From: Omphiscola glabra
Taxonomy: Eukaryota; Mollusca; Gastropoda; Lymnaeidae
Direction of reading: 5' to 3'
Assembly: GCA_964017045.1 (NCBI GenBank)
Contig: OZ024796.1
Span: 926,501 to 990,500, forward strand
DNA length: 64,000 nucleotides
Program-made: the position numbers and the translations under genes
Notes under the pieces: model-generated
Databases searched by the model: none
What the model was told of the DNA's origin: nothing
The model's input: only the letters and a program-made list of their open reading frames with translations
Shown here: positions 1 through 11,947 of the stretch, one piece after another
Position numbering within the stretch: position 1 is the stretch's first letter
How the letters are laid out: each line of letters begins with the position of its first letter

Positions 1-2410
1 AGGGTGGCCCAACAACAACCGTAGACTCACATATCAGTGCTATATCCCACTAGGGTGGCCCAACAACAACTGTAGACTCACATATCAGTGCTATATCCCA
101 CTAGGGTGGCCCAACAACAACTGTAGACTCACATATCAGTGCTATATCCCACAAGGGTGGCCCCACAACAACTGTAGACTCACATATCAGTGCTATATCC
201 CACAAGGGTGGCCCAACAACAACTGTAGACTCACATATCAGTGATATATCCCACTAGGGTGGCCCAACAACAACCGTAGACTCACATATCAGTGCTATAT
301 CCCACAAGGGTGGCCCAACAACAACTGTAGACTCACATATCAGTGCTATATCCCACAAGGGTGGCCCAACAACAACCGTAGACTCACATATCAGTGATGT
401 ACCCTACTAGGGTGGCCCAACAACCACAGTAGACTCACATATCAGTGATGTACCCCACTAGGGTGGCCCAACAACAACCGTAGACTCACATATCAGTGCT
501 ATATCCCACTAGGACGGCCCAACAACAACTGTAGACTCACATATCAGTGATATACCCCACTAGGGTGGCCCAACAACAACCGTAGACTCACATATCAGTG
601 CTATATCCCACTAGGGTGGCCCAACAACAACCATAGACTCACATATCAGTGCTATATCCCACTAGGGTGGCCCAACAACAACCATAGACTCACATATCAG
701 TGCTATATCCCACCAGGGTGGCCCAACAACAACCATAGACTCACATATCAGTGCTATATCCCACCAGGACGGCCCAACAACAACCGTAGACTCACATATC
801 AGTGATGTACACCACTAGGGTGGCCCAACAACAACCGTAGACTCACATATCAGTGATGTACCCCACTAGGGTGGCCCAACAACAACCGTAGACTCACATA
901 TCAGTGATGTAGCCCACTAGGGTGGCCCAACAACAACCGTAGACCCATATATCAGTGATGTACCCCACTAGGGTGGCCCAACAACAACCGTAGACTCACA
1001 TATCAGTGATGTACCCCACTAGGGTGGCCCAACAACAAGCGTAGACTCACATATCAGTGATGTACCCCACTAGGGTGGCCCAACAACAACCGTAGACTCA
1101 CATATCAGTGATGTACCGCACTAGGGTGGCCCAACAACAACCGTAGACTCCCATATCAGTGCTATATCCCACTAGGGTGGCCCAACAACAACCATAGACT
1201 CACATATCAGTGATGTACCCTACTAGGGTGGCCCAACAACAACCATAGACTCACATATCAGTGCTATATCCCACTAGGGTGGCCCAACAACAAGCGTAGA
1301 CTCACATATCAGTGCTATATCCCACTAGGGTGGCCCAACAACAACCGTAGACTCACATATCAGTATTATATCCCACTAGGGTGGCCCAACAACAACAACC
1401 GTAGACTCACATATCAGTGCTATATCCCACTAGGGTGGCCCAACAACAACCGTAGACTCACATATCAGTGCTATATCCCACTAGGACGGCCCAACAACAA
1501 CCATAGACTCACATATCAGTGCTATATCCCACTAGGGTGGCCCAACAACAACCGTAGACTCACATATCAGTGATGTACCCTACTAGGGTGGCCCAACAAC
1601 CACAGTAGACTCACATATCAGTGATGTACCCCACTAGGGTGGCCCAACAACAACCGTAGACTCACATATCAGTGCTATATCCCACTAGGACGGCCCAACA
1701 ACAACTGTAGACTCACATATCAGTGATATACCCCACTAGGGTGGCCCAACAACAACCGTAGACTCACATATCAGTGCTATATCCCACTAGGGTGGCCCAA
1801 CAACAACCATAGACTCACATATCAGTGCTATATCCCACTAGGGTGGCCCAACAACAACCATAGACTCACATATCAGTGCTATATCCCACCAGGGTGGCCC
1901 AACAACAACCATAGACTCACATATCAGTGCTATATCCCACCAGGACGGCCCAACAACAACCGTAGACTCACATATCAGTGATGTACACCACTAGGGTGGC
2001 CCAACAACAACCGTAGACTCACATATCAGTGATGTACCCCACTAGGGTGGCCCAACAACAACCGTAGACTCACATATCAGTGATGTAGCCCACTAGGGTG
2101 GCCCAACAACAACCGTAGACCCATATATCAGTGATGTACCCCACTAGGGTGGCCCAACAACAACCGTAGACTCACATATCAGTGATGTACCCCACTAGGG
2201 TGGCCCAACAACAAGCGTAGACTCACATATCAGTGATGTACCCCACTAGGGTGGCCCAACAACAACCGTAGACTCACATATCAGTGATGTACCCCACTAG
2301 GGTGGCCCAACAACAACCGTAGACTCACATATCAGTGATGTACCCCACTAGGGTGGCCCAACAACAAGCGTAGACTCACATATCAGTGATGTACCCCACT
2401 AGGGCGGCCC
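1..2410. repeat. 51-bp minisatellite array, about 47 units
   Basis: Direct tandem repeat with a 51-bp period that begins at or before the window edge and stops near 2410, where the sequence becomes unique. Units start AGGGTGGCCCAACAACAAC and differ mainly at two places: CTATATCCC versus GATGTACCC near the unit end, and ACCGTAG / ACTGTAG / ACCATAG in the middle. A block of about 730 bp (roughly 391-1117) recurs almost exactly at 1567-2293, 1176 bp away, which is 23 units plus a 3-bp AAC insertion near 1395. No open frame crosses the array. Confidence 0.97.
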
Positions 2411-3481
2411 ATGAACAAAAGCCTTGCTTTACAGCCCGCAAATCGGATAAGATAAAGTTAAAAGAATATGAGCAGGCGCCCAAACGCTGGTCGATTGGGA
2501 TAGCAACTTTGCTTTGAAAAAATTATCCCGAACTCTACATGGGATTAGGAACTGAGCACGTTATAAATATAAATGTAAAATTTCTATTAAAAATTAACTT
2601 AGGAAAATATTTTCAAAATGTAAAAATGATTTTATTTAAGGCATAAAACCAAACAACAACGAGAATGCTTGTTTACAAAGAAATTAGATGCCTTGAACTT
2701 TGAACTCTCACTTTTTGGGAAATTATTTATGTGACATGCGCAACGGATGATGTTTTGGTCCAGTTCCGGATTCTAAGATGATCCAATCGATAATTGATGG
2801 GCAGATCTTTCCAGAACACAAAAATACAAAGCTCGTTTGGAGGAGAAAAAAAAAAGTGGTAATTGCCGGAAGAGCTTCATACTAACAGCAGTAGATAATT
2901 GTCAGTCGCAAGTTACTTACCGGGGTAAAGAGACAGTTGTGACGTAGATTGGGGGAGGGATCAAGTTGTTACGTGATCTCTGGAATTTATAACGAGTTCT
3001 ATAATCTTCATTCGACTTTCACCTAATAAATGACAAATGGATCTGTTTAAACAGGTTTTACTAACTTCTTTGGATAAACGTGCCGAATTCCTCATGTTAT
3101 ACAATACCATCCATGGATACTTAAACTTGATCGTGTGTCTCTGATGTCAGTATGTTAATAACTTTCTCTCTCTGCTCTAATATGAATAAGTTTGTGATTA
3201 TGTTATAAAGGCTCAAAATGTATGCGTGAACTTTCTGTTATTTCTTGATCGATTCTAAAAATGTGTAAGAAGTGTTCAATAATTTACGATTGATTTGAAT
3301 TTGGACAGTGATCTGTTGATCTATGCGATTTTTGACACTAAGTTATCCAAATAAGTGTTACATTATGTTAGAAGGGCATATTGTCATTGACTGGTATTTG
3401 GCTTCATGTGCATAGTTTATTATATTGATAAATTAATGTTTGAAATGTAACAATTTTGGAATGTCTGCTGGAAGAACCGGA
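2411..3481. other. Unique AT-rich intergenic sequence
   Basis: No recognisable gene or mobile element. There is one short open frame at 3037-3144 (35 codons) without an identifiable match, treated here as chance. The sequence separates the 51-bp array from the next minisatellites. Confidence 0.6.
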
Positions 3482-3630
3482 AGTTTGACTTGATAAACAT
3501 GCTGGTATGATATTATAGTTTGACTTGACAAACATGCTGGTATGAGATTATAGTTTGACTTGATAAACATGCTGGTATGAGATTATAGTGTGACTTCATA
3601 AACATGCGGGTATAAGATTATATTTCTTTC
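3482..3630. repeat. 35-bp tandem repeat, 4 copies
   Basis: Four consecutive units beginning GTTTGACTTGATAAACATGC with few differences; the last copy is the most diverged. Confidence 0.9.
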
Positions 3631-3749
3631 ATTATCTTATTTCTTTCCAATACGATTATTGTATGATTATATTTTCACAAGCACGTACTTGTTCACAATA
3701 AAACACAACACTTTGTTTTCAATAGTGTTTTGTTTTCCTTATTTAACTT

Positions 3750-3877
3750 TGTCTTCTGTTTCTTGTCTTCTGTTTCTTGTCTTCTGTTTCTTGTCTTCTG
3801 TTTCTTGTCTTCTGTTTCTTGTCTTCTGTTTCTTGTCTTCTGTTTCTTGTCTTCTGTTTCTTGTCTTCTGTTTCTTG
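3750..3877. repeat. 14-bp tandem repeat, about 9 copies
   Basis: Perfect repetition of CTTCTGTTTCTTGT. Because 14 is not a multiple of three and the unit lacks stops, long artificial open frames exist on both strands (cysteine/leucine-rich on plus, KKQKTRNRRQETED-like on minus). These are not genes. Confidence 0.95.
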
Positions 3878-3897
3878 GGTGTTTTCTAGGCACTTTG

Positions 3898-4012
3898 GAA
3901 AAATATAGAGATGGCATCCAACAAATATAGAGATGGCATCTGACAAATATAGAGATGGCATCTGACAAATATAGAGATGGCATCCGAGAAATATAGAGAT
4001 GGCATCCAAAAA
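3898..4012. repeat. 22-bp tandem repeat, 5 copies
   Basis: Units of AAATATAGAGATGGCATC plus four variable bases (CAAC, TGAC, CGAG), immediately downstream of the 14-bp array. Confidence 0.9.
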
Positions 4013-4083
4013 TGTGGAGATGACATTCAACACCATGCAACAAACTTTGTTTAAGAATGGATTATTTTAACAGGTCATTCAGT

Positions 4084-4462
4084 ACAGTAAGCTGCGGAGT
4101 CTTTACTGAACATGTAGGTGATTCTTTGTGGACTCGTCCAATTGGGTGCAGACTGCTTACTGAACTTGTAGGTGATTCTTTTTGGACTCGCCCAATAGGG
4201 TGCAGACTCCTTACTGAACTTGTAGGTGATTCTTTGTGGACTCGTCCAATTGGGTGCAGACACCTTACTGAACATGTAGGTGATTCTTAATGGACTCCTC
4301 AAATTGGGTGCGGGCTCCTTACTGCACATGTTAGAGATTCTTAATGGACTCCTCCAATTGGGTGCGGACTCCTTACTGCACATGTTAGAGATTCTTAATG
4401 GACTCCTCCAATTGGGTGCGGACTCCTTACTGCACATGTTAGAGATTCTTTGTGGACTCGTC
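4084..4462. repeat. 54-bp tandem repeat, about 7 copies
   Basis: Units contain CAATTGGGTGCAGACT followed by a block around CTTACTGAAC and GTAGGTGATTCTT. The period is 54 bp (18 codons), so one frame on each strand stays open and gives repetitive peptides. No coding support. Confidence 0.92.
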
Positions 4463-5814
4463 ATATTTTTGCATCAAATTGAAAATAATGTCTTACATAT
4501 TTCAACGAGAGTAAACTTTGCCTCCTACGTGCGAGACTTTGTAGTTTTGGAAATTTTTACACACCAGCGCAAAAAAAAAATTTTTTAAAAAATACAACAC
4601 AATAATTTTATCTTGGGCCACCCCCATAAAATACCTCCCCCCACTTCCTATTCCAGAAACCTTCTCACCAGGGTTATTTATCCACAGCTGCGGGAATTTT
4701 GCTTGAGCAAATACACTTCACCTTCTCCGTCAAGTTTTTTTTTTCTCTTTCAATTAACGATTCATGAAAGCTTACGCTATGCGAAATATGAACATCGACT
4801 TTTGCGCACCTTTTTTACACCCCTTTTGATGTCTTTCCTGTTGCTATAATTAAAGCGTTATTAAGATTGGGGGGGGGGGGGAGTGGGTGGGGCGGCAGAA
4901 TCACACTCACTCTGAGCTTTCTCTTATATTTAAGGCAGTGATTCTCAAAGTGGGTGGTAGTTGTGATCAATTTAGGGTAAGGTTAAATTTAATTCCACCG
5001 GCTACCATCTGAGCTGTATGAGAACTCCGAGACTGACCAAGCTGATACGACCCAACATATGACTGCACTAATTGGCGCTTTAGTGTCTGGTAAATAATTG
5101 ATTGGTAAATGACGTCAACTGCTCTAAACAATTTTTATAAACCACTGGGGTGGGGGGGTGGGGGCGTCCGGATCTTTTATGATGGACAAAAGCTGTCAGT
5201 AGGTCCAATGTTACGTCACGTCACTAGGCGATCGGTAGGTTCAATGTTGTTTAACCCTGGTTGTTATGTTCCTAAGCAGTCAGTAGGTCTATGTTCAATG
5301 GTGCTTTATCACGTCACTAATAGTAATGTTTTGTTCTATTAAATTCAATGAAGTGAGACAAAAGACAGGCACGATTGTACTATTTCTGAAAGTCCTTGAC
5401 GTAGGTCAGTGGCCAAGGGGTTACCACCGAAACAAGACAGTTATTACGTCAAAAAAGTAAAGGTTAAACATTGTAAATAATGCCACGTGTCGTGAGTGAG
5501 GATGTGACACCGACCGGCTCTCATATCGGTATTGTTCGTCGACTTGAACACGATACGTCCATTAACATCTGTCAGCGATGGCGGGCGGGATTGAATGGCG
5601 CTCTATCTGTCTCGCATTGTCTAGCCGTGCGGTCCGACGATGAAGTGCTGTAGGAGGGTGGCCTCACTTTCTGAACGCGGATGAATACATCTGAATGGGG
5701 CAGATACATTCGGAGCTCTTTTGTGGTCGCATTTAATGGATTCTGATGGCGGTGATCGGACAGGACGTCATGTGATGACATCACACGCCCAAGGGAAGGA
5801 CAAAATGTTGTGGG
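4463..5814. other. Intergenic sequence, no gene recognised
   Basis: AT-rich to mixed composition with a 13-base G run at 4869-4881. The stretch 5360-5800 is richer in CpG than its surroundings but has no exon I can support. A 70-codon minus-strand open frame at 5572-5784 has no recognisable similarity. Confidence 0.5.
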
Positions 5815-6963
5815 GGCTTTAAAATTTACCCTAGCCTGTTGTTGTGGTAAAGTTTACCCTAGCCTGTTGTTGTGGTAAAGTATACCCTAGCCTGTTGTTG
5901 GGGTAAAGTTTACCCTAGCCTGGTGTTGTGGTAAAGTTTACCCTAGCCTGGTGCTGTGGTAAAGTTTACCCTAGCCTGGTGTGGTAAAGTTTACCCTATC
6001 CTGGTGTGGTAAATTTTACCCTAGCCTGGTGTTGTGGTAAAGTTTACCCTAGCCTGGTGTTGTGGTAAAGTTTACCCTAGCCTGGTGTTGTGGTAAAGTT
6101 TACCCTAGCCTGGTGTTGTGGTAAATTTTACCCTAGCCTGTTGTGGTAAAGTTTAACATAGCCTGGTGTTGTGGTAAAGTTTACCCTAGCCTGGTGTTGT
6201 GGTAAAGTTTACCCTAGCCTGTTGTTGTGGTAAAGTTTAACATAGCCTGTTGTTGTTGTTGTAAAGTTTAACATAGTCTTTTGTTGTTGTAAAGTTTGAC
6301 ATAGCCTGTTGTTATGGTAAATTTTGACATAGCCTGTTGTTATGGTAAATTTTGACATAGCCTGTTGTTGTGGTAAAGTTTAACATAGCCTGCTGTTGTG
6401 GTAAAGTTTAACATAGCCTGTTGTGGTAAAGTTTAACATAGCCAGTTGTTGTGGTAAAGTTTAACATAGCCTGTTGTTGTGGTAAAGTTTAACATAGCCT
6501 GTTGTTGTGGTAAAGTTTAACATAGCCTGTTGTGGTAAAGTTTAACATAGCCTGTTGTTGTTGTGGTAAAGTTTAACATAGCCTGTTGTGGTAAAGTTTA
6601 CCCTAGCCTGGTGTTGTGGTAAAGTTTACCCTAGCCTGGTGCTGTGGTAAAGTTTACCCTAGCCTGTTGTTGTGGTAAAGTTTAACATAGCCTGTTGTTG
6701 TTATGGTAAAGTTTAACATAGCCTGTTGTTGTGGTAAAGTTTAACATAGCCTGTTGTTGTTGTTGTAAAGTTTAACATAGCCTGTTGTTGTTGTTGTAAA
6801 GTTTAACATAGCCTGGTGTTGTGGTAAAGTTTAACATAGCCTGTTGTTGTTGTAAAGTTTAACATAGCCTGTTGTTGTAAAGTTTAACATAGCCTGTTGT
6901 TGTTGTTGTAAAGTTTAACATAGCCTGTTGTTGTTGTTGTAAAGTTTAACATAGCCTGTTGTG
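5815..6963. repeat. ~28-bp minisatellite, about 40 units, two subfamilies
   Basis: Core TGTGGTAAAGTTTA followed by CCCTAGCCTGGTGT in the first half and ACATAGCCTGTTGT in the second half. Unit length varies through gain and loss of GTT triplets. The two subfamilies are mostly in blocks, with a short return to the CCCTAG type near 6600-6660, as expected of unequal exchange or local conversion. Confidence 0.95.
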
Positions 6964-7418
6964 ATCGTGATTTAATAATTGACAAACTAGGTCATGTTTA
7001 CAGTTCTACCTCAGATCAAAGTTCATCAATTAACTGTAGCCGACCATCCACGGAGAAGCTCATTTAAAATTCCCAATGGTGAATGTGATGCCTGCAAAAA
7101 ATTCGTCCTGCACCTTCTCTATAATATGTGTGAGACAGTTATCCTACTGCATAATTGTTATAGATAACAGCGCTCCTGTGGTTAGTTGTAGACATTTGGG
7201 TTCACGCTATTTTTTTTAACCCATTTACTTTTGTTTACATACAGGATACTGATATGGAGTAACTATACATGTCTATCCATACAGTGTCTATCCATACAAC
7301 GTCTATCCATACAGTGTCTATCCATGCAATGTGTATAACACCCCCACCCCACCCCGGTTGTTTTTTTTTAAATTCAGACCCGTTTACACCTACGCTTTAG
7401 CCGTAGTAGCTACGTTTA
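6964..7418. other. Spacer with a 16-bp repeat
   Basis: Mostly unique AT-rich sequence. At about 7262-7330 a 16-bp unit GTCTATCCATACAGT repeats four to five times. Confidence 0.6.
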
Positions 7419-8049
7419 TAAGCCTAAGACTACGGCACTAAGACTGCGGCATTGCGACGAGCCTAAGACTACGGCACTAAGACTGCGGCATTGCGACGAG
7501 CCTAAGACTACGGCACTAAGACTGCGGCATTGCGACGAGCCTAAGACTACGGCACTAAGACTGCGGCATTGCGACGAGCCTAAGACTACGGCACTAAGAC
7601 TGCGGCATTGCGACGAGCCTAAGACTACGGCACTAAGACTGCGGCATTGCGACGAGCCTAAGACTACGGCACTAAGACTACGGCATTGCGACGAGCCTAA
7701 GACTACGGCACTAAGACTGCGGCATTGCGACGAGCCTAAGACTACGGCACTAAGACTACGGCACTAAGACTACGGCATTGCGACGAGCCTAAGACTACGG
7801 CACTAAGACTACGGCATTGCGACGAGCCTAAGACTACGGCACTAAGACTACGGCACTAAGACTACGGCACTAAGACTACGGCACTAAGACTACGGCACTA
7901 AGACTACGGCACTAAGACTACGGCACTAAGACTACGGCACTAAGACTACGGCACTAAGACTACGGCACTAAGACTACGGCACTAAGACTACGGCACTAAG
8001 ACTACGGCACTAAGACTACGGCACTAAGACTACGGCATTGCGACGAGTC
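7419..8049. repeat. Composite 39-bp / 14-bp tandem array
   Basis: The first part repeats a 39-bp unit, CCTAAGACTACGGCACTAAG followed by ACTGCGGCATTGCGACGAG. The second part collapses to a 14-bp unit (ACTAAGACTACGGC) repeated more than ten times, then ends with one ATTGCGACGAG block. The 39-bp unit is itself built from the 14-bp motif plus a terminator block, so the array shows two orders of repetition. Confidence 0.95.
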
Positions 8050-9436
8050 TTAAAAAAAAAACACGTTTGAGGATTTTTTCCATTCTTTCGTTTATTTTTA
8101 ATTTATAAAATTAATAAATGGGGTGTTTCCGGTAAAAAGTTACTGCATTTTTTTGTGTTAACACGTAAGAAATCAAATAATAATAAAAGTAATTGTCCCT
8201 GGCAGTCTCTATCTAAATAAAACAACAAGAACATTATTTTAGAGGCGTGTGTTGTTAATGCGTAACTGCAAATGTACTTTCCCAAGACCGTTTCTCATCC
8301 TTAAGAAGCAAATGAGAAGACCGTATCCTGTACTGTATATTTATTTGTGTTAACTTACAAAAGCAGTTCAGTGGATTTCTTACTCAACTTGTACTTTGAT
8401 GGCAAACCAGCGCCCCCCCCCCCCCCCCCCCCAAATTACAAAACTACTCTTTGGAGCTTGAAACTAAGTTTTAGAGAGCTGAAAACTACTTTAACACTGA
8501 CCCAGGGGTAAACAGGTCTGTAAATTCACCCTTACAACACATTTAATGAAAATTTAATTATTATATGTTCATCGAGTAGGGTAAAATAAGAAGGGGGTAT
8601 TATCTTTATTTATCGAGTTTGGTAATAAAAGAGGGCGCCACTGTGTTTATGGAGATGGGTAATATAAGGGGGCGCTACTGATTTTGATGAAACTCGGAGT
8701 TACGAAATGCTAAAAACTAAAAGTAATTACCTTCACAAAAAGCGTATGTTCAAAGGGATATAACTTGGCTTTTTTTTGCTAATAATTTTATATTATTCAT
8801 GTTATCCCCCCGAAAATCGTCGAACTTTTTAATGGATCTCAGACTGAGTACCACAAGGAATATAGATAATCTAAACTCAAATACAAATGTTTTTAAATTA
8901 CTGGGATGGTGAATACATCTTGTCAATTTGGGGAGAGAAGGGGTTTTTCCTAAGATCAGTGATACAATGAACAAATAGGGGGTGTGAGGGGAATTATTTG
9001 TAGAGAGACCAACTGTTTTTTTTTATTAGAGTGGATTGTAATTCTATAAATAAAAGCGATTCCCCAACCCCCTCATTTTCCAATAAAATGTATGCTTAAG
9101 TAGTAAGTAGTCCAATAAATTGGGGGGGGGGGGGGGCGGCGGCTCTTGTTCACGTCCATCCCATCATTATTCTCATTAAATTATTGATGAAATGGGGCGA
9201 TCTAGTATAATCATTTTATTTTAGCTTGGTTTTTAAGTCTCGTGATACAAATAAGCATTATTACACCCATATGTATCTGACATCTGATAGATTTTCTGTA
9301 TGCTGGCGGCAATTAGTTAGTACCTAAACTTTGCCTGCACTCAGTGGACTCGTTTCAGACTCAAATAAAAAGATTGTTAATTTATCTTTTAAGTGCCTAT
9401 AAAGTTTCTAATGGAATTTTTTTTAAAAAGGGTATA
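8050..9436. other. AT-rich intergenic sequence with C and G homopolymers
   Basis: No gene recognised. It holds a 20-base C run (8413-8432) and a 15-base G run (9122-9136). Confidence 0.6.
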
Positions 9437-9661
9437 TGTGAAGAGACATCACCGCGTTTTTATTACCATGGCCGCCATCTTGGTTGCCACGACCCGTGAA
9501 CTTATGTCCTAAATGTATCCCTAAACCTAACCTGAACCCTAAATATATCCCTAAACTTATCCCTAACCTGTGTTTTGACCCTATCGGAACCAGGGTTTTG
9601 ACCATATCGGAACCAGGGACAAAACACGCAAATGACGTCATGGTGATATCTCTTCGCATTA
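9437..9661. mobile_element. Short inverted-repeat element of the 'ATGGCGGC' family
   Basis: Near its left end is GAAGAGACATCACCG and near its right end GGTGATATCTCTTCGC, an imperfect inverted repeat. Inside the left end is a block CCATGGCCGCCATCTTGGTT shared with repeats at about 15824, 22317, 23220 and 44735, followed by short degenerate repeats of CCTAAACCTAACC. No transposase is encoded. Probably a non-autonomous DNA element; the superfamily is not identified. Confidence 0.6.
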
Positions 9662-11947
9662 GCCTTAAAAAAAACCAATATGACAAAATGAAATTTACTA
9701 AAAATAAAATGAATTGCTTCCAACATAATTTTAAACAGAAAGCTATGCAAGTTTAAATTTTTATACATTTGACATTTCCATAAAATGACCACTATTGAAA
9801 TCGTTGTAACTGAGCACTTTTAAATTCATAATGAAACCCGGGAACATCTCAACATTAATGCCATGTTAACAGTTTGAATAAAATGGGGTCCCCCACCCTT
9901 GCTTCAAAAAACCATTTGAATGCTGTCCCTGAAGACGACACTATCATTTGATGAATTCTCAGAAGATGTGCTCTTTCTTTAGTGAGCCCATTAAAACATA
10001 AATAGAATATAATTTAAATCTACCAAACAATATCCCGAAAAAAAAATTTAGGCAACAAGATGCAGCATATTTTATGGATTGATGCAAATGTACGTTTTTT
10101 AAAGGCTGCCTTTTGTCAAATACACAATTTTTGGTAAGCTAGAGTTAAGTCACATGACATAAAAGCCTTCAATTCTTCCTCTGGAAGTATATAATTAATA
10201 TACTATTATTTCTACTTTATAAATTTTATACATGAAACTAAAAAAATGACTCATCTAAATGTTACAAACAAGTAGAAAAGAAACTTTGTTTTGCAGAACG
10301 TGGACAACACTGGCACAAATTCAGAAAAATGCTATGATTTGTCAACATATTGGTCAGTCGACGAAGAAATCTACTTCAAGACAACATATTTCTTTTGCAT
10401 TATCTTCATTTCAGTGTAACTATATGTATGCTTTATATACACTTATCAAAATCTTCATTGTCACAGACACCGTCTAGATTTGATAAATATTTTTGCCATA
10501 GCTTAATTTTTTAAAATATTATTTTCTCAGCATGATTTTATTATTTTTATTTGGTTTTTGAAGTGCGGCTCATCCCCATAATGTATTTTGCATAGAATTA
10601 ATTAAAATAAGACAGTGAAAATATATAATCTGTTTTTTTAAAAAAACAAAACAAACTGTGGCAAAGGATAAATATTTAATGTGAAAATCAAGTGAGAAAC
10701 ATTTCAGAAGACATGTGAGTCATATTTAGTATAAATCTTTATTTGAACAAACAGGTAATTCAATGTTAACATGGCCTCATTGTCTGCCTCTACAATGTAA
10801 TCATGGCCTCATTGTCTGCCTACAGAATGTAATCATGGCCTCATTGTCTGGCTCCAGAGTGTAATCATGGCCTCATTGTCTGGCTCAAGATCTCCAAAAA
10901 AAAAGTTAACTCTGTCCATCGGACCATTGTAAAAGTAGTACTTCCAGTATTTACAGCTCAATTCAAACTATTTTGTGTTGGAGTTGTCAACACATCAGAC
11001 ATATCCTGGTGTTAATTTATAACATAGAAATGATTAATACAACTGTTTCTTAATAAAAATATTTTTTTAAAGATCCCATAAATCATGTTCAAAGCGCATG
11101 TTAAGTTATTGCCAGTTAAACACTTTTAGTGTGCTGATTTCAAGCATAAGTTTATTAGCATTTGTTGGGCTGTGCAAAGGTTTTTAAAACTTTTTAAAAA
11201 TTAAATTTGTTCACTCTACAAATAATAAGATAGGATGGAATGGCTTCTGAAACAAACTAGATTTCATAAGCACCGTTTGATTGTATTTGTATGCAAGCAA
11301 ATTAATGAGTTAAATGGCTAATACTTAAATTAGTTTACTTTAGACATATCTTTATCGTAACATTGAAAGATATATCAGAACAAATTAATTCATATGAAAA
11401 CAATTTTGGTAGGCTTTTACTTTGATTTCCATTGTTTCAACATCTTATGAACTAGTTATGAAACTCCCAAGAATTCACATACATAAATTTATGTTGGAGT
11501 ATCTTGGCACAAATCAAATTGATGCGATTCTTTGCTACATTTTCCTTATTTTATTAACTTTTAAAAAATACTTAATAATTATGATGATAAAATCATAACA
11601 TTTTAAATAATATAATAACCGAGAACGTTTTTTACACATTCTAATTGTCCAGAATATTTTAGAAGTCTACCAAGTGACCAAAGTTTTTCATTATGAAATT
11701 TGAAATCTTACTACTGAAATGGAAACTACTAAAGGTAAATATTTTATTTTTTTTTCTTCAATAATTTTTCTTGGAGGCTTACCATATTTTTTGCCAATTC
11801 TTCATAATTTTTATTCTTACTACTTTAGCGCCCTGTGTAATTTCCTAACGTTAACATGAACAAAACACAGTGGCTTTTTAAGTGATTAAGCTGCGTGGGT
11901 CAGGATTAGATGACATGCCTTAACTAAAGCCAGCACCGTTCTACCTA
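9662..11947. other. AT-rich intergenic / PLAA 3' flank
   Basis: No gene recognised. A 32-bp unit (TCATGGCCTCATTGTCTG core) repeats four times at about 10768-10890. The 3' end of the PLAA transcript presumably lies toward 11947, but I could not fix a single polyadenylation signal. Confidence 0.5.

Noticed and set aside
1..2410. CRISPR-like appearance of regularly repeated units
   Set aside because: Repeats are directly adjacent with no unique spacers, and the genome is clearly animal.
3037..3144. Small open frame starting MDLFKQVLLTSLDK
   Set aside because: Only 35 codons, with no recognised similarity, splice context or neighbouring exon to support it.
3659..4043. Several overlapping open frames of 66-116 codons on both strands
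   Set aside because: They arise from a 14-bp repeat lacking stop codons and have no protein-like composition outside the repeat.
5572..5784. 70-codon minus-strand frame in a CpG-richer stretch
   Set aside because: No recognisable domain, no splice partners, and ordinary length for chance at that composition.
9484..9756. 90-codon frame starting MPRPVNLCPKC and its antisense partners
   Set aside because: Lies in the inverted-repeat element and consists of CCTAAACCTAACC-type repeats.
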